64,000 bases of DNA from Desulfofustis glycolicus DSM 9705 (GTDB lineage Bacteria; Desulfobacterota; Desulfobulbia; Desulfobulbales; Desulfocapsaceae), in NCBI RefSeq assembly GCF_900130015.1, contig NZ_FQXS01000002.1, positions 186,001-250,000 of the forward strand, given 5' to 3'. Positions 1 through 8,204 of the stretch are shown piece by piece. How positions within the stretch are numbered: position 1 is the stretch's first letter; every line of letters starts with the position of its first letter. A program made the position numbers and the translations under genes. Under the pieces are notes generated by a model. That model was given only the letters and a program-made list of their open reading frames with translations, was not told the origin of the DNA and did no database searches.

Positions 1-1
1 G

Positions 2-355
2 TCGTTCCTGTTGTTCGGTATGCAGTACCTGTTAGCCGGCGCTTATGCTTACCTGCACAACTCGCATGTGGCCGTCGATATCGTCTTTGCCCGGCTTCCG
101 CCCCGCGGTCGTTATGGCATGGACGTCTTCACCTCGGTCTTCTCTTTCATTTTCTTTATCGTTTTGATAGGTACCTCCTGGAAATTTTTCATGAATTCAC
201 TCGGCATGCGCGAGCGCACCGTGGAGACCTGGCAGATTCAGTACTATCCGGTCAAGGGCATCATGGTCGTCGGCAGCATCCTCATTACGCTGGCCGCGAT
301 ATCCAAGCTCTACAAGGACATCAAACTTTTCAATCAACTTGGCAGAAACGCGTAA
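2..355 (+). CDS. TRAP transporter small permease (DctQ-like), 5' truncated
   Basis: The reading frame is open from the window edge, so the start codon lies outside. The visible 117 residues include a membrane segment around FTSVFSFIFFIVLIGTSW and a second near the C-terminus (GIMVVGSILITLAAISKL). The segment RTVETWQIQYYPVKGIMVVGS is typical of DctQ small subunits of TRAP dicarboxylate/organic-acid importers. It is followed after 12 bp by the large permease gene, which supports the call. The periplasmic binding protein gene is presumably further upstream, outside the window. The substrate cannot be told from this fragment. Confidence 0.85.
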   Translation, partial: SFLLFGMQYLLAGAYAYLHNSHVAVDIVFARLPPRGRYGMDVFTSVFSFIFFIVLIGTSWKFFMNSLGMRERTVETWQIQYYPVKGIMVVGSILITLAAISKLYKDIKLFNQLGRNA

Positions 356-367
356 CGGGGAGGCGGC

Positions 368-1906
368 ATGAGCACCACAACAGCATCTCAATCGGCCGGA
401 GGCAGCAAATTCGGCCTGTTTTGGAATATCGTCGTCTACGGTCTGACGATCGTTTTCAGCCTCGCCGTTCTCGTCGAGCTGATCAACGTTATGTTCTACG
501 ATCCGTATGGTGACGAGTACTTTCTCTTCCGGACTGCCGGCGTCTTCGCCGGGGTCGATATCTCAACGCTGACCTGGTGGATGTTCGGCAGCCTCGCCGT
601 GCTGCTCATGGCTGGCCTGCCGCTGGCCTTCGTGACCGGTGGTCTGGGTTGTGTTTTCGTCTACACCATCGGCGATCAGGCGATGCTCAACATCCTGCCG
701 AGCAGGATCTTCCCGATGATGACCAACTCGGATCTCTCGGCCATCCCGTTGTTCATCTTCATGGCGGCCATGCTCGAAAAAGCCGGCATCATCGAGGAGA
801 TGTTTTCCGTCGCCTATAAATGGATGGGCGGTCTGCGCGGCGGCTTGGCTGCGGCGACCATCGTCGCCTCAACGATTCTGGCGGCTATGGTCGGCGTTAT
901 CGGCGCGGCGGTCGTTACCATGGGCATCCTCGCCCTGCCGGCGATGCTGTCGCGCAACTACGATGAAAAAATCGCCCTCGGCTCGATCATGGCCGGCGGC
1001 ACCCTCGGTATCCTGATCCCGCCGTCGATCCTGGCCATCCTCTACGCCGTCGTCGCCCAGCAATCGGTCGGCGAACTCTACATCGGCGCGGTATTGCCTG
1101 GTCTGCTGCTGTCCGGCATGTATGTCACCTATGTCCTGATCCGGGCCTTTACCAACAAAGACCTCTGTCCGGCGATGCCGAAAGAAGAACTGATCAGCTG
1201 GATGGAAAAGATCAAGCTGCTCAAGGGTTTGATCGCCCCGATCTTTCTCGTCTTTCTCGTCCTCGGCCTGCTCTTCGGCGGCATCGCCACCCCGGTCGAG
1301 GCGGCCGGACTCGGCTCGTTCGGCGCCGTTATCGTCGCCATTATCCAGCGCAAGTTCTCGTTGCTCGTGTTGAAAGAAGCGTCGATGACCACCTTGCGGG
1401 CCGCCACCATGGTCCTCTGGATCATGTTCGGTGCCTCGCTGTTCGTCGGCTTTTACATCCTGCAGGGCGGTGCCGCCTTTATCACCGAGGCGATGCTCGG
1501 ACTCGGGCTCGGGTCCTACGGCATCCTCTTCTTGATGATGTTCTTGCTCGTCATCCTCGGTATGTTCCTCGACTGGGTCGGCATCCTGCTGCTTGCCGTG
1601 CCGATCTTCGTGCCGATCATCAAAACCCTGACCTTTCCCGGCCTGTTCGGTATGCCGGGACCGGCACCGGAGGATGTGGCCCTGTGGTTCGGCATCCTCT
1701 ATATCGTCAACATGCAGATGTCGTTTCTCAGCCCGCCGTTCGGCTATGCCCTGTTCTACATCCGTGGCGTCTGTCCGCCGCATATCAAGATGTCGACTAT
1801 CTTCATGGCCTCGATACCGTTCCTGGTCATGCAGGTCATCGGCCTGATGATCGTCGTTATTTTTCCGGCCATGTGCACCTATCTGCCCAGTGTGGTCTAC
1901 GGCTGA
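368..1906 (+). CDS. TRAP transporter large permease (DctM-like)
   Basis: This 512-residue polytopic membrane protein belongs to the DctM/SiaM family of Na+-coupled TRAP importers. Family hallmarks include GGTLGILIPPSILAILYAVVAQQSVGELYIGA, GLFGGIATPVEAAGLG and a final LSPPFGYALFYIRGV segment. It is longer than the usual roughly 430 residues because of an N-terminal extension with an extra hydrophobic stretch and an insertion before the last helices. The ATG is preceded by a GGGGAGG ribosome-binding site. It is co-transcribed with the DctQ gene upstream. Tandem hairpins follow, so the transporter operon probably ends here. Confidence 0.93.
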   Translation: MSTTTASQSAGGSKFGLFWNIVVYGLTIVFSLAVLVELINVMFYDPYGDEYFLFRTAGVFAGVDISTLTWWMFGSLAVLLMAGLPLAFVTGGLGCVFVYTIGDQAMLNILPSRIFPMMTNSDLSAIPLFIFMAAMLEKAGIIEEMFSVAYKWMGGLRGGLAAATIVASTILAAMVGVIGAAVVTMGILALPAMLSRNYDEKIALGSIMAGGTLGILIPPSILAILYAVVAQQSVGELYIGAVLPGLLLSGMYVTYVLIRAFTNKDLCPAMPKEELISWMEKIKLLKGLIAPIFLVFLVLGLLFGGIATPVEAAGLGSFGAVIVAIIQRKFSLLVLKEASMTTLRAATMVLWIMFGASLFVGFYILQGGAAFITEAMLGLGLGSYGILFLMMFLLVILGMFLDWVGILLLAVPIFVPIIKTLTFPGLFGMPGPAPEDVALWFGILYIVNMQMSFLSPPFGYALFYIRGVCPPHIKMSTIFMASIPFLVMQVIGLMIVVIFPAMCTYLPSVVYG

Positions 1907-1920
1907 TAGATCGAATTGAA

Positions 1921-1951
1921 GCAAGGGCGGCGCTATACCGCCCTTGCTTTC
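1921..1951 (+). terminator. Intrinsic terminator after TRAP genes
   Basis: A perfect 10-bp inverted repeat (GCAAGGGCGG / CCGCCCTTGC) with a 7-nt loop is followed by TTTCTT, 15 bp after the DctM stop. Confidence 0.8.
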
Positions 1952-1963
1952 TTGACAGACCTT

Positions 1964-2002
1964 CAGGCCCCGCCTTTTTCTCTGGCCGGGGCCTGTTTTT
2001 TT
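1964..2002 (+). terminator. Second terminator hairpin with T-run
   Basis: CAGGCCCCG pairs with CGGGGCCTG across an interior T-rich loop and is followed by a run of seven T. Together with the previous hairpin it isolates the TRAP genes from the formyltransferase gene that begins at 2043. Confidence 0.7.
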
Positions 2003-2042
2003 GCAGTATCATACATACGCGATCGTCAACCAGGAGGGAACC

Positions 2043-2993
2043 ATGCGTATCGTCTTCATCGGCCAGGCGCCCTTTGGTGCCGAAACACTGGAAGCACTGC
2101 TGGCCCAGAGCGAGCAGATCGTCGGCGTCATCACCACCGAAGAGAATCCCCGACAAAAACAGGAAAACCCGGTCAAACAGTCTGCCGACAAGCATGGCCT
2201 GGCCCTGCTGCAGACCAACCGACTGAAGCGTCCCGAGGTGATCACCTGGGTCCGCGATCTGGCCCCCGACCTGCTCGTACTCGCCTTTGTCACCTCCTTC
2301 GTGCCGACCAAAATGATCGACTGCGCCCGCCACGGCGGCATTAACTATCACCCGTCGCTGCTCCCCAAATACCGCGGCGGCTCGGCCATCAATTGGGCGG
2401 TGATCAACGGTGAACAAGAGACCGGCGTGACCATCCATTTTATCGATGAGGGCGTCGATACCGGACCGATCATCCTCCAGGAAAAAGTGACCATAACCGA
2501 CGACGACACAGTTAAAAGCCTCTACTTCGGCAAACTCTATCCGCTCGGAATCACGATGATGTGCACGGCGGTGCGGTTGATCAAAAACGGTCAGGCCGTC
2601 ACCGTCGCCCAGGATGAACATGAAGCTTCCTATCAACCGGTGATCACCCCGGCCGACACGGTTATCGACTGGGGACAACCGACGCAGCGGATCTACAACC
2701 TGATCCGCGGTAGCAACCCTTCTCCGGGGGCCACCAGTTGCCTGGGCACCACCCTCTGCCGGATCTTCGACTGCCGGCCGGCAGACGCTGCCGGTACGCC
2801 GGGCAGCGTGATTCAAATCGCTGACGACTCGTTCACCGTCGCCACCGGCGACGGTGCCATCACCGTACAGACCATACGGCCGGCCGGCGCCAAGAAAATG
2901 TCGGCAGCCGAATTCGTCGCCGATGTCTCCCTGAGCCTTGGTGATAGGTTCATTCCCCCGGCAGATCCGACGGCGAAGGAGCAGCCATGCTGA
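2043..2993 (+). CDS. Formyltransferase-family protein (methionyl-tRNA formyltransferase-like)
   Basis: The 316-residue protein has the formyl-THF-dependent transferase fold: an N-terminal catalytic domain starting MRIVFIGQAPFGAETL, then the signature region INYHPSLLPKYRGG around residues 100-113 with the family Asn and His, then FIDEGVDTGPII. The C-terminal part (about 205-300) resembles the Fmt C-terminal barrel. The start at 2043 follows AGGAGG; an earlier in-frame codon lacks a site. Its place beside TauE/SafE rather than next to def suggests it may not be the housekeeping Fmt. It could act on another amino or amide substrate, like the formyltransferases of sugar modification. The stop overlaps the next gene by 7 bp, so the two are translationally coupled. 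Confidence 0.75.
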   Translation: MRIVFIGQAPFGAETLEALLAQSEQIVGVITTEENPRQKQENPVKQSADKHGLALLQTNRLKRPEVITWVRDLAPDLLVLAFVTSFVPTKMIDCARHGGINYHPSLLPKYRGGSAINWAVINGEQETGVTIHFIDEGVDTGPIILQEKVTITDDDTVKSLYFGKLYPLGITMMCTAVRLIKNGQAVTVAQDEHEASYQPVITPADTVIDWGQPTQRIYNLIRGSNPSPGATSCLGTTLCRIFDCRPADAAGTPGSVIQIADDSFTVATGDGAITVQTIRPAGAKKMSAAEFVADVSLSLGDRFIPPADPTAKEQPC

Positions 2994-3784
2994 CCACCAT
3001 TCTGCTCTATTGCCTCCTCGGCTCTTTTGTCGGGGTCCTTGCCGGCCTGCTCGGGGTCGGCGGCGGCCTGGTGATCGTGCCGATCCTGGTCTTTGCCTTC
3101 ACCTACCAGCAGATCCCGTTCGAGATCATCATGCATCTCGCGCTGGGGACATCGCTGGCGAGCATCATCTTCACCTCCGTGTCGAGCTTCATGGCACACC
3201 ACAAGCGTGGCGCGGTCGACTGGACCACGGTCCGGCGGATCGTCATCGGTGTCATGACCGGCACGTTTTTCGGTTCCTGCATCGCCTCCTGGCTATCGAC
3301 GGTGGTCTTGAAAGGGCTTTTCGTTGCCTTTCTCTACTTCATTGCCTACCAGTTCCTCACCAATCGCAAACCGAAACCGACCCGTGAGTTGCCCGGCCGT
3401 TTCGGCATGTTCGTCGTCGGCAACATCATCGGTATCGTCTCGAGCCTGGTCGGCATCGGCGGCGGCGCACTGTCGGTGCCGTTCATGATCTGGTGCAACG
3501 TGGTCGTTCACCGGGCCATTGGCACCTCGGCCGCGATCGGGTTGCCGATCGCTATCGCCGGCACCGTCGGCTTCATTTTCAACGGCTGGGCACACCCGCA
3601 ATTGCCCGATTATTCAGTGGGGTTCATCTACCTGCCGGCCCTGTTCGGCATCGCCGCCGTCAGTGTGCTCACCGCCCCGCTCGGGGTGCGGTTGGCGCAC
3701 AGTCTGCCGGTGGACAAATTGAAGAAGATTTTCGCACTGCTTCTGATCGTCGTCGGCACCCGCATGCTGCTCAGTATCATCTGA
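2987..3784 (+). CDS. TauE/SafE family membrane permease (sulfite/sulfoacetate exporter family)
   Basis: The 265-residue protein has about eight membrane segments in two repeated halves. Each half carries the family glycine motif: LLGVGGGLVIVPIL near residue 20 and LVGIGGGALSVPFM near residue 155. TauE/SafE proteins export sulfite, sulfoacetate or other small anions, but most members are uncharacterised. It overlaps the formyltransferase-like gene upstream and ends before a strong terminator. A close paralogue lies at 23495-24304, differing mainly at the N-terminus. The exact substrate cannot be inferred. Confidence 0.88.
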   Translation: MLTTILLYCLLGSFVGVLAGLLGVGGGLVIVPILVFAFTYQQIPFEIIMHLALGTSLASIIFTSVSSFMAHHKRGAVDWTTVRRIVIGVMTGTFFGSCIASWLSTVVLKGLFVAFLYFIAYQFLTNRKPKPTRELPGRFGMFVVGNIIGIVSSLVGIGGGALSVPFMIWCNVVVHRAIGTSAAIGLPIAIAGTVGFIFNGWAHPQLPDYSVGFIYLPALFGIAAVSVLTAPLGVRLAHSLPVDKLKKIFALLLIVVGTRMLLSII

Positions 3785-3814
3785 AACCAGCGATCCGGCG
3801 CACCCTTGAATAGC

Positions 3815-3855
3815 AAACGGCCATGACCGGAAATTTCCCGGTCATGGCCGTTTCT
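3815..3855 (+). terminator. Strong intrinsic terminator
   Basis: A 16-bp perfect stem (AAACGGCCATGACCGG and its complement) with a 7-nt loop reads into TTTCTTAT. It is A-rich on the left side and T-rich on the right, so it may work in both directions between the convergent TauE and FAD/Fe-S oxidase genes. Confidence 0.88.
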
Positions 3856-3897
3856 TATGCAGCTACCCCCATGACGGAACGTCACAACGAACTATGT

Positions 3898-3925
3898 AAA
3901 TCGGCGTCATGGTCGGAAGGGCTGG
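3898..3925. repeat. Partial copy of dispersed repeat family B (end module)
   Basis: The segment beginning AAATCGGCGTCATGGTCGGAA matches one arm of the element at 16227-16313 (read on the other strand) and the segment at 21954-21981. The central GGGACAGGTT palindrome is absent here, so this is a fragment. Confidence 0.5.
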
Positions 3926-3983
3926 CCGGGCCTGCCGCCTGCAACGACAATGCGCAGAATCGGCAGCACAGGTCGCACGCCTG

Positions 3984-6860
3984 TCAACCCACCTCGACAG
4001 CGACCTTCTTGCCGGCCGTTGCGTAGGCCATGGCCAGTATTTTCAGCGGCGGCAGGGAATCGCGGGCTGTTCCCTGATAGATCTGCATACCGCAGGCACC
4101 GCAGCCGGTGACCACCTGATCGACCCGGGATTCGTTGATTTCATCGAAGAGCCGCTGGCCGATCTTCATCGACAGCTCGTAATTCTTCGCTTTCAACCCA
4201 TAGGTTCCACCCATGCCGCAACACTTGTCGCTATACGTCTGCACCTCGACACCGGGAACCAGCCGCATCAATTCCGCCGGCTCGGTGGTGACTCCGAGGC
4301 TGCGCAGGTGGCAGGGAGCATGATACCCCAGCTTCATGTCGAGCCGACCAAAATCGGTGCGCAACTCTCCCTTTTCATGCAAATCCATCAAGTAACGGTG
4401 GATATCGATACAGGCCCCGGCGACCAGACGGGCATCATCGGAATCAAGAATCCGAGGATACTCGTTTTTCACGGCCAACGCGCAGCTCGGCTCACTGAAA
4501 ATAATCGGCAGACCGCGGGCGGCATACTCCTTCAGGGCAGCAATATTGAACTCGATGTCACCGAGGATCTGGTCCTGGCCACCGGCACTGATGCGGGCGA
4601 TACCGCAGCATTTCAGATCCGGCATGATAACCCGAATACCGTTGTGCTCGAGCACCTCGATCACCGCCAGCCCCTCGCCCTCCGGGTCGTTGTAGTTGCC
4701 GAAACAGCCGAGAAAGAAGACCGCCTCCTTAGTGCCGGCTGATCGCGGCCGCGTCTTCATCATCTTGCGCAGGGTCTGATGGTGGAACGGCGGCAAGTGC
4801 CGCTTGGCATCCATACCGAGCACCTTCTCCAGTCCCCAGCGAACCGGGCCGAGCGAGGTGGCGAAATTGGCCAGCGGCGCCATCAGGCTGCCCTGTTTGC
4901 AGAGCAGAGCGGTGTCGGTGAGTACCCGGTTGGTCAACCCTTCCCCTTTGCGCCGCACGTAATCGGTTCGGGCCGCCATAGCCAGCCACGGCACATCGAC
5001 TCCGGACGGGCACTCGGTCAGGCAGCGCTTGCAATTAATGCAGGAGTCCATCACTTCCTTGAATTCGGGTTCCGCAAGAATCGACGGATCGAGCTTGCCG
5101 GACGTCAGTTCCCGCAGCAACGTGATCTTGCCGCGGCCCTTGGTCCACTCCTGCAAGCTGGAGTTGGCGATCGGACAATATGACCGGCACTTGGCGCATC
5201 CCGAACAGTTTTCAATCTGCTCCTGATAGACCAGTTTGTCGAACGAGCTGCCGGTTTGGACCAGCGCGAAATCTGGCCCGAACTTCAGGTCATGGCCGAG
5301 GGTGTTTTCATCGCCGGAGATGATCACCCCGGGATTCATCAGGCCGTCCGGATCGAACACCGCTTTGATCTCCTTCATCGCCTCATAGAGATGCGGATAT
5401 TGCCGCTGGACATAATAGCTGCGCAACCGGCCATCGGCATGCTCGCCGCTGACCGTCCCTTTCAGGCTGAGGACCAGCTCGCAGACCGCCTCCGACAACT
5501 CTAGCATGGTCTTCACGTCATCGGGCTGACGAAGATCGAGGATGGCCATGGTATGCAGATTGCCGTCGCCGGCATGGCCGTAGATCGCCGCCTTAACCTG
5601 AAAGCGATCGAACAGGCGGCGCAGACCGCTGATGTATTCGGGCAACCGGCTGACATGGACGGCGGCATCCTCGATAAAGGCGATCGGCCGTCGTGGCCCT
5701 TTCATTCGGTTGAGGATTGGTCCGGAAATACCGCGCACCTTGGAAAAGGTTTTCATATCCGCAGCGTTACGGGCCTGCAGGACCTGAACCGCCAGGTGGT
5801 TGTCATCGATGAGGCGTTTGGTAATCCGAGCGAATTTCTCCTGCAGCAGTTCATCAGAGTCTTCCTGGAACTCGATGAACAATGATGCTTCGGTATTTTC
5901 CGGAAAATATTGGGCCAGCTCCGGACGCTGTTCGCGGGCCAGATCGAGGATGTGCTTTTCCATAATCTCGACCATGGACGGTCCCTCTTCGAGAATCTGC
6001 TGGGTCGCTTCGCCGACCTTGTCGAGGTCATCGAGGTAGACGAAACCGCTCAAGGCCTTCTGCGGTATCGGCGAGAGCGCCAGCGTCGCCTCGGAGACGA
6101 TGGCCAGTGTGCCTTCCGAGCCGACGAGCAGCGGCGTCAGATCAAACGAATCGCCGTCGAAAAGATCCCAGACATGATAGCCGCAGGAGTTTTTGCTGGT
6201 GAACGGTCGCTCTTCTTCGAGATACGGTTCATAGCGCTTGATAATCTCGGGCACCGTTTTTCGGACGGCGGCCGCCAGTCCGGTCGCTGCCGTCTCCGCC
6301 GGGTCTGTTTCGTTATTGCGCTGTGTTCCGGTGCGCATGACCTCGCCATTGGCCAGCACCAGTTCCAACCCCCGGACGTGGGCCCGGGTCGTCCCGTATT
6401 TGACGCCGTGCGGACCACTGGAATTGTTGGCGATCATCCCGCCGAGTGTCGCCGAATCGACGGTCGACGGATCGATCGGGAAATAGAGCCCGTGCTTTTT
6501 CAGCTGCCGGTTCAGATCGGCCAGGACGATACCCGGCTCGACCCGAACCCACCGCTCCTGTACATTGAGCTCCAACAATCGATTGAGATTCTTGCTGAAA
6601 TCGATCAGGATACCGGCGCCGAGTTCGTTGCCGGCACGACTCGTCCCGCCGCCACGCGGAGTCAGAGGAATCTTGTGGGCGCCGGCAAACCTGATCGTCT
6701 CGATGATGTCCTGCCGATTTTTCGGTTGGACGATAGCCAGCGGCTTGATGCGAAACAAGGATGCCCCGCTGCTGTAGATCGACCGACTCAGCTCGTTGTC
6801 CAGGACATCCCCGGAAATGCGCTGTTTCAGTTCGTTGAACACATTTTTAGTATCTTCCAT
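3984..6860 (-). CDS. FAD-linked 2-hydroxyacid dehydrogenase fused to Fe-S/CCG domains (GlcD-GlcF / D-lactate dehydrogenase type)
   Basis: This 958-residue fusion joins an FAD-binding oxidase to an Fe-S subunit. The FAD_binding_4 domain (about 45-265) contains PRGGGTSRAG. The FAD-oxidase C-domain ends with GHAGDGNLH (428-436) and SGEHADGRLR. Two 4Fe-4S motifs follow at C552/C555/C558/C562 and C607/C610/C613/C617. Two complete CCG repeats then occupy the C-terminus (CCGIAR, CCGMGG). Family members oxidise D-lactate, glycolate or 2-hydroxyglutarate and pass electrons to quinone or electron-transfer proteins. AAGGA precedes the ATG. It is the last gene of the minus-strand tct block. The actual 2-hydroxyacid is not defined by sequence. 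Confidence 0.88.
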   Translation of the reverse strand: MEDTKNVFNELKQRISGDVLDNELSRSIYSSGASLFRIKPLAIVQPKNRQDIIETIRFAGAHKIPLTPRGGGTSRAGNELGAGILIDFSKNLNRLLELNVQERWVRVEPGIVLADLNRQLKKHGLYFPIDPSTVDSATLGGMIANNSSGPHGVKYGTTRAHVRGLELVLANGEVMRTGTQRNNETDPAETAATGLAAAVRKTVPEIIKRYEPYLEEERPFTSKNSCGYHVWDLFDGDSFDLTPLLVGSEGTLAIVSEATLALSPIPQKALSGFVYLDDLDKVGEATQQILEEGPSMVEIMEKHILDLAREQRPELAQYFPENTEASLFIEFQEDSDELLQEKFARITKRLIDDNHLAVQVLQARNAADMKTFSKVRGISGPILNRMKGPRRPIAFIEDAAVHVSRLPEYISGLRRLFDRFQVKAAIYGHAGDGNLHTMAILDLRQPDDVKTMLELSEAVCELVLSLKGTVSGEHADGRLRSYYVQRQYPHLYEAMKEIKAVFDPDGLMNPGVIISGDENTLGHDLKFGPDFALVQTGSSFDKLVYQEQIENCSGCAKCRSYCPIANSSLQEWTKGRGKITLLRELTSGKLDPSILAEPEFKEVMDSCINCKRCLTECPSGVDVPWLAMAARTDYVRRKGEGLTNRVLTDTALLCKQGSLMAPLANFATSLGPVRWGLEKVLGMDAKRHLPPFHHQTLRKMMKTRPRSAGTKEAVFFLGCFGNYNDPEGEGLAVIEVLEHNGIRVIMPDLKCCGIARISAGGQDQILGDIEFNIAALKEYAARGLPIIFSEPSCALAVKNEYPRILDSDDARLVAGACIDIHRYLMDLHEKGELRTDFGRLDMKLGYHAPCHLRSLGVTTEPAELMRLVPGVEVQTYSDKCCGMGGTYGLKAKNYELSMKIGQRLFDEINESRVDQVVTGCGACGMQIYQGTARDSLPPLKILAMAYATAGKKVAVEVG

Positions 6861-6954
6861 CTATCTTTCCTTAGCGAACAAAGACGGCTCCCTTGATCGA
6901 AACCGAGGAAGCCGAACGTAATGGCGCTTATGTAAATTCAATAATTACTAAATG

Positions 6955-8127
6955 TTACTTGGCCTTATCAGAGAGATAGCTCATTGCCGCCTGTACCCCG
7001 CCTTTTTCATGCGCAACTCCGGCCAATTCCAGTCCCATCTCGACACCGGCCAGGGTACCGAGCAGGGTCAGGTCGTTGAGATCTCCGAGGTGGCCGATGC
7101 GAAAGACCTTGTCGGCCACCTTTCCCAAACCGCTGCCGAGCGACATGTCGAACGCGTTGAGAACGACCTTACGGAAGGCATCAGCTCCCTTGTCTCCCGG
7201 CATCATGACCGTGGTCAATACCGGGCTGTACTCCTTCGGCTCCTCGCAGAGAATCTCCAGTCCCCAGGTCCGGACGGCACGGCGAGTAGCCTCGGCAAAG
7301 CGGGCATGACGGACAAAGACATTATCGAGCCCTTCCTCTTCGAGCATCTGGATCGCTTCGCGCAAGCCGAAGAGCAGGTTGGTGGCCGGTGTCGACGGAT
7401 ACCAATAGTTGGCGTTGGCCTTGAGCATGTCGTTCCAGTCCCAGAAATGACGATTGAAACCGTTATGCTTCGAGGCTTCCAGCGCCTTTTCGCTGACGGC
7501 GTTGAATCCGAGACCGGGCGGCAGCATCAAACCTTTCTGCGAGCAACCGACAGTCACATCGACCCCCCACTCCTCGTGCCGATAATCGACCGAACCGAGC
7601 GAAGAGATAGTGTCGACCATGAGCAGGGCCGGATGGCCGGCGTTGTCGATGGCCTGGCGGATCTCGGCGATGCGGCTGGTCACACCGGTAGAGGTCTCGT
7701 TGTGGACGATGTTGACCGACTTGATGGTCTTCTCGGTATCAGCCTTCAGCTTTTCTTCGACGATCTGCGGATCGGCGCCGTGCCGCCAGTTGGTCGGCAC
7801 AAAGTCCACTTCGATCCCGAATTTGCGGGCCATGGTGCACCAGAGCGTGGCGAAATGACCGGTCTCGAACATCAAGACCTTGTCTCCGGGACTCAGGGAA
7901 TTGATCAATCCCGCCTCCCAGGCACCGGTCCCGGACGTCGGGAAGATAATGACCGGGCCGGAGGTCTTGAAGATCCGTCGCGATCCGAGCAGCACCTCCT
8001 CTGAGAGTTTGTGAAAATCAGGACCACGATGGTCGATGGTCGGGTGTCCGATAGCATGCAACACCCGATCGGGAACATTGGTCGGGCCGGGGATCTGCAG
8101 AAAATGACGTCCACTTTTAAAGCTCAT
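6955..8127 (-). CDS. Class V aminotransferase, serine-glyoxylate / alanine-glyoxylate type
   Basis: The 390-residue PLP enzyme starts with the SGAT/AGAT signature GRHFLQIPGPTNVPDRVL. It contains TSGTGAWEAGL, the aspartate of DTISSLGSVD and the Schiff-base lysine in GCSQKGLMLPPGL. Serine-glyoxylate aminotransferases move the amino group of serine to glyoxylate, giving hydroxypyruvate and glycine; relatives use other 2-oxo acids. AAGGAG lies before the ATG. It sits between the LeuC-like dehydratase and the FAD/Fe-S oxidase. An amino-group step, or disposal of glyoxylate made by the oxidase, is therefore plausible. The true substrate pair is inference. Confidence 0.85.
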   Translation of the reverse strand: MSFKSGRHFLQIPGPTNVPDRVLHAIGHPTIDHRGPDFHKLSEEVLLGSRRIFKTSGPVIIFPTSGTGAWEAGLINSLSPGDKVLMFETGHFATLWCTMARKFGIEVDFVPTNWRHGADPQIVEEKLKADTEKTIKSVNIVHNETSTGVTSRIAEIRQAIDNAGHPALLMVDTISSLGSVDYRHEEWGVDVTVGCSQKGLMLPPGLGFNAVSEKALEASKHNGFNRHFWDWNDMLKANANYWYPSTPATNLLFGLREAIQMLEEEGLDNVFVRHARFAEATRRAVRTWGLEILCEEPKEYSPVLTTVMMPGDKGADAFRKVVLNAFDMSLGSGLGKVADKVFRIGHLGDLNDLTLLGTLAGVEMGLELAGVAHEKGGVQAAMSYLSDKAK

Positions 8128-8204
8128 GATTCTCTACTCCTTCATACTCAATAATAATAATGAAAAACAAAAGATCATCGTCTTTTGCTGGCTCCTCTGT
8201 GCGG

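Noticed and set aside
869-1924. 351-codon minus-strand open frame opposite the DctM gene
   Set aside because: Very rich in Asp, Gln, His and Arg, as expected from the complementary strand of a GC-rich membrane gene; no motif or ribosome-binding site.
1857-2816. 319-codon frame opposite the formyltransferase gene
   Set aside because: The plus-strand frame has the clear HPSLLP family motif; the reverse frame shows no domain.
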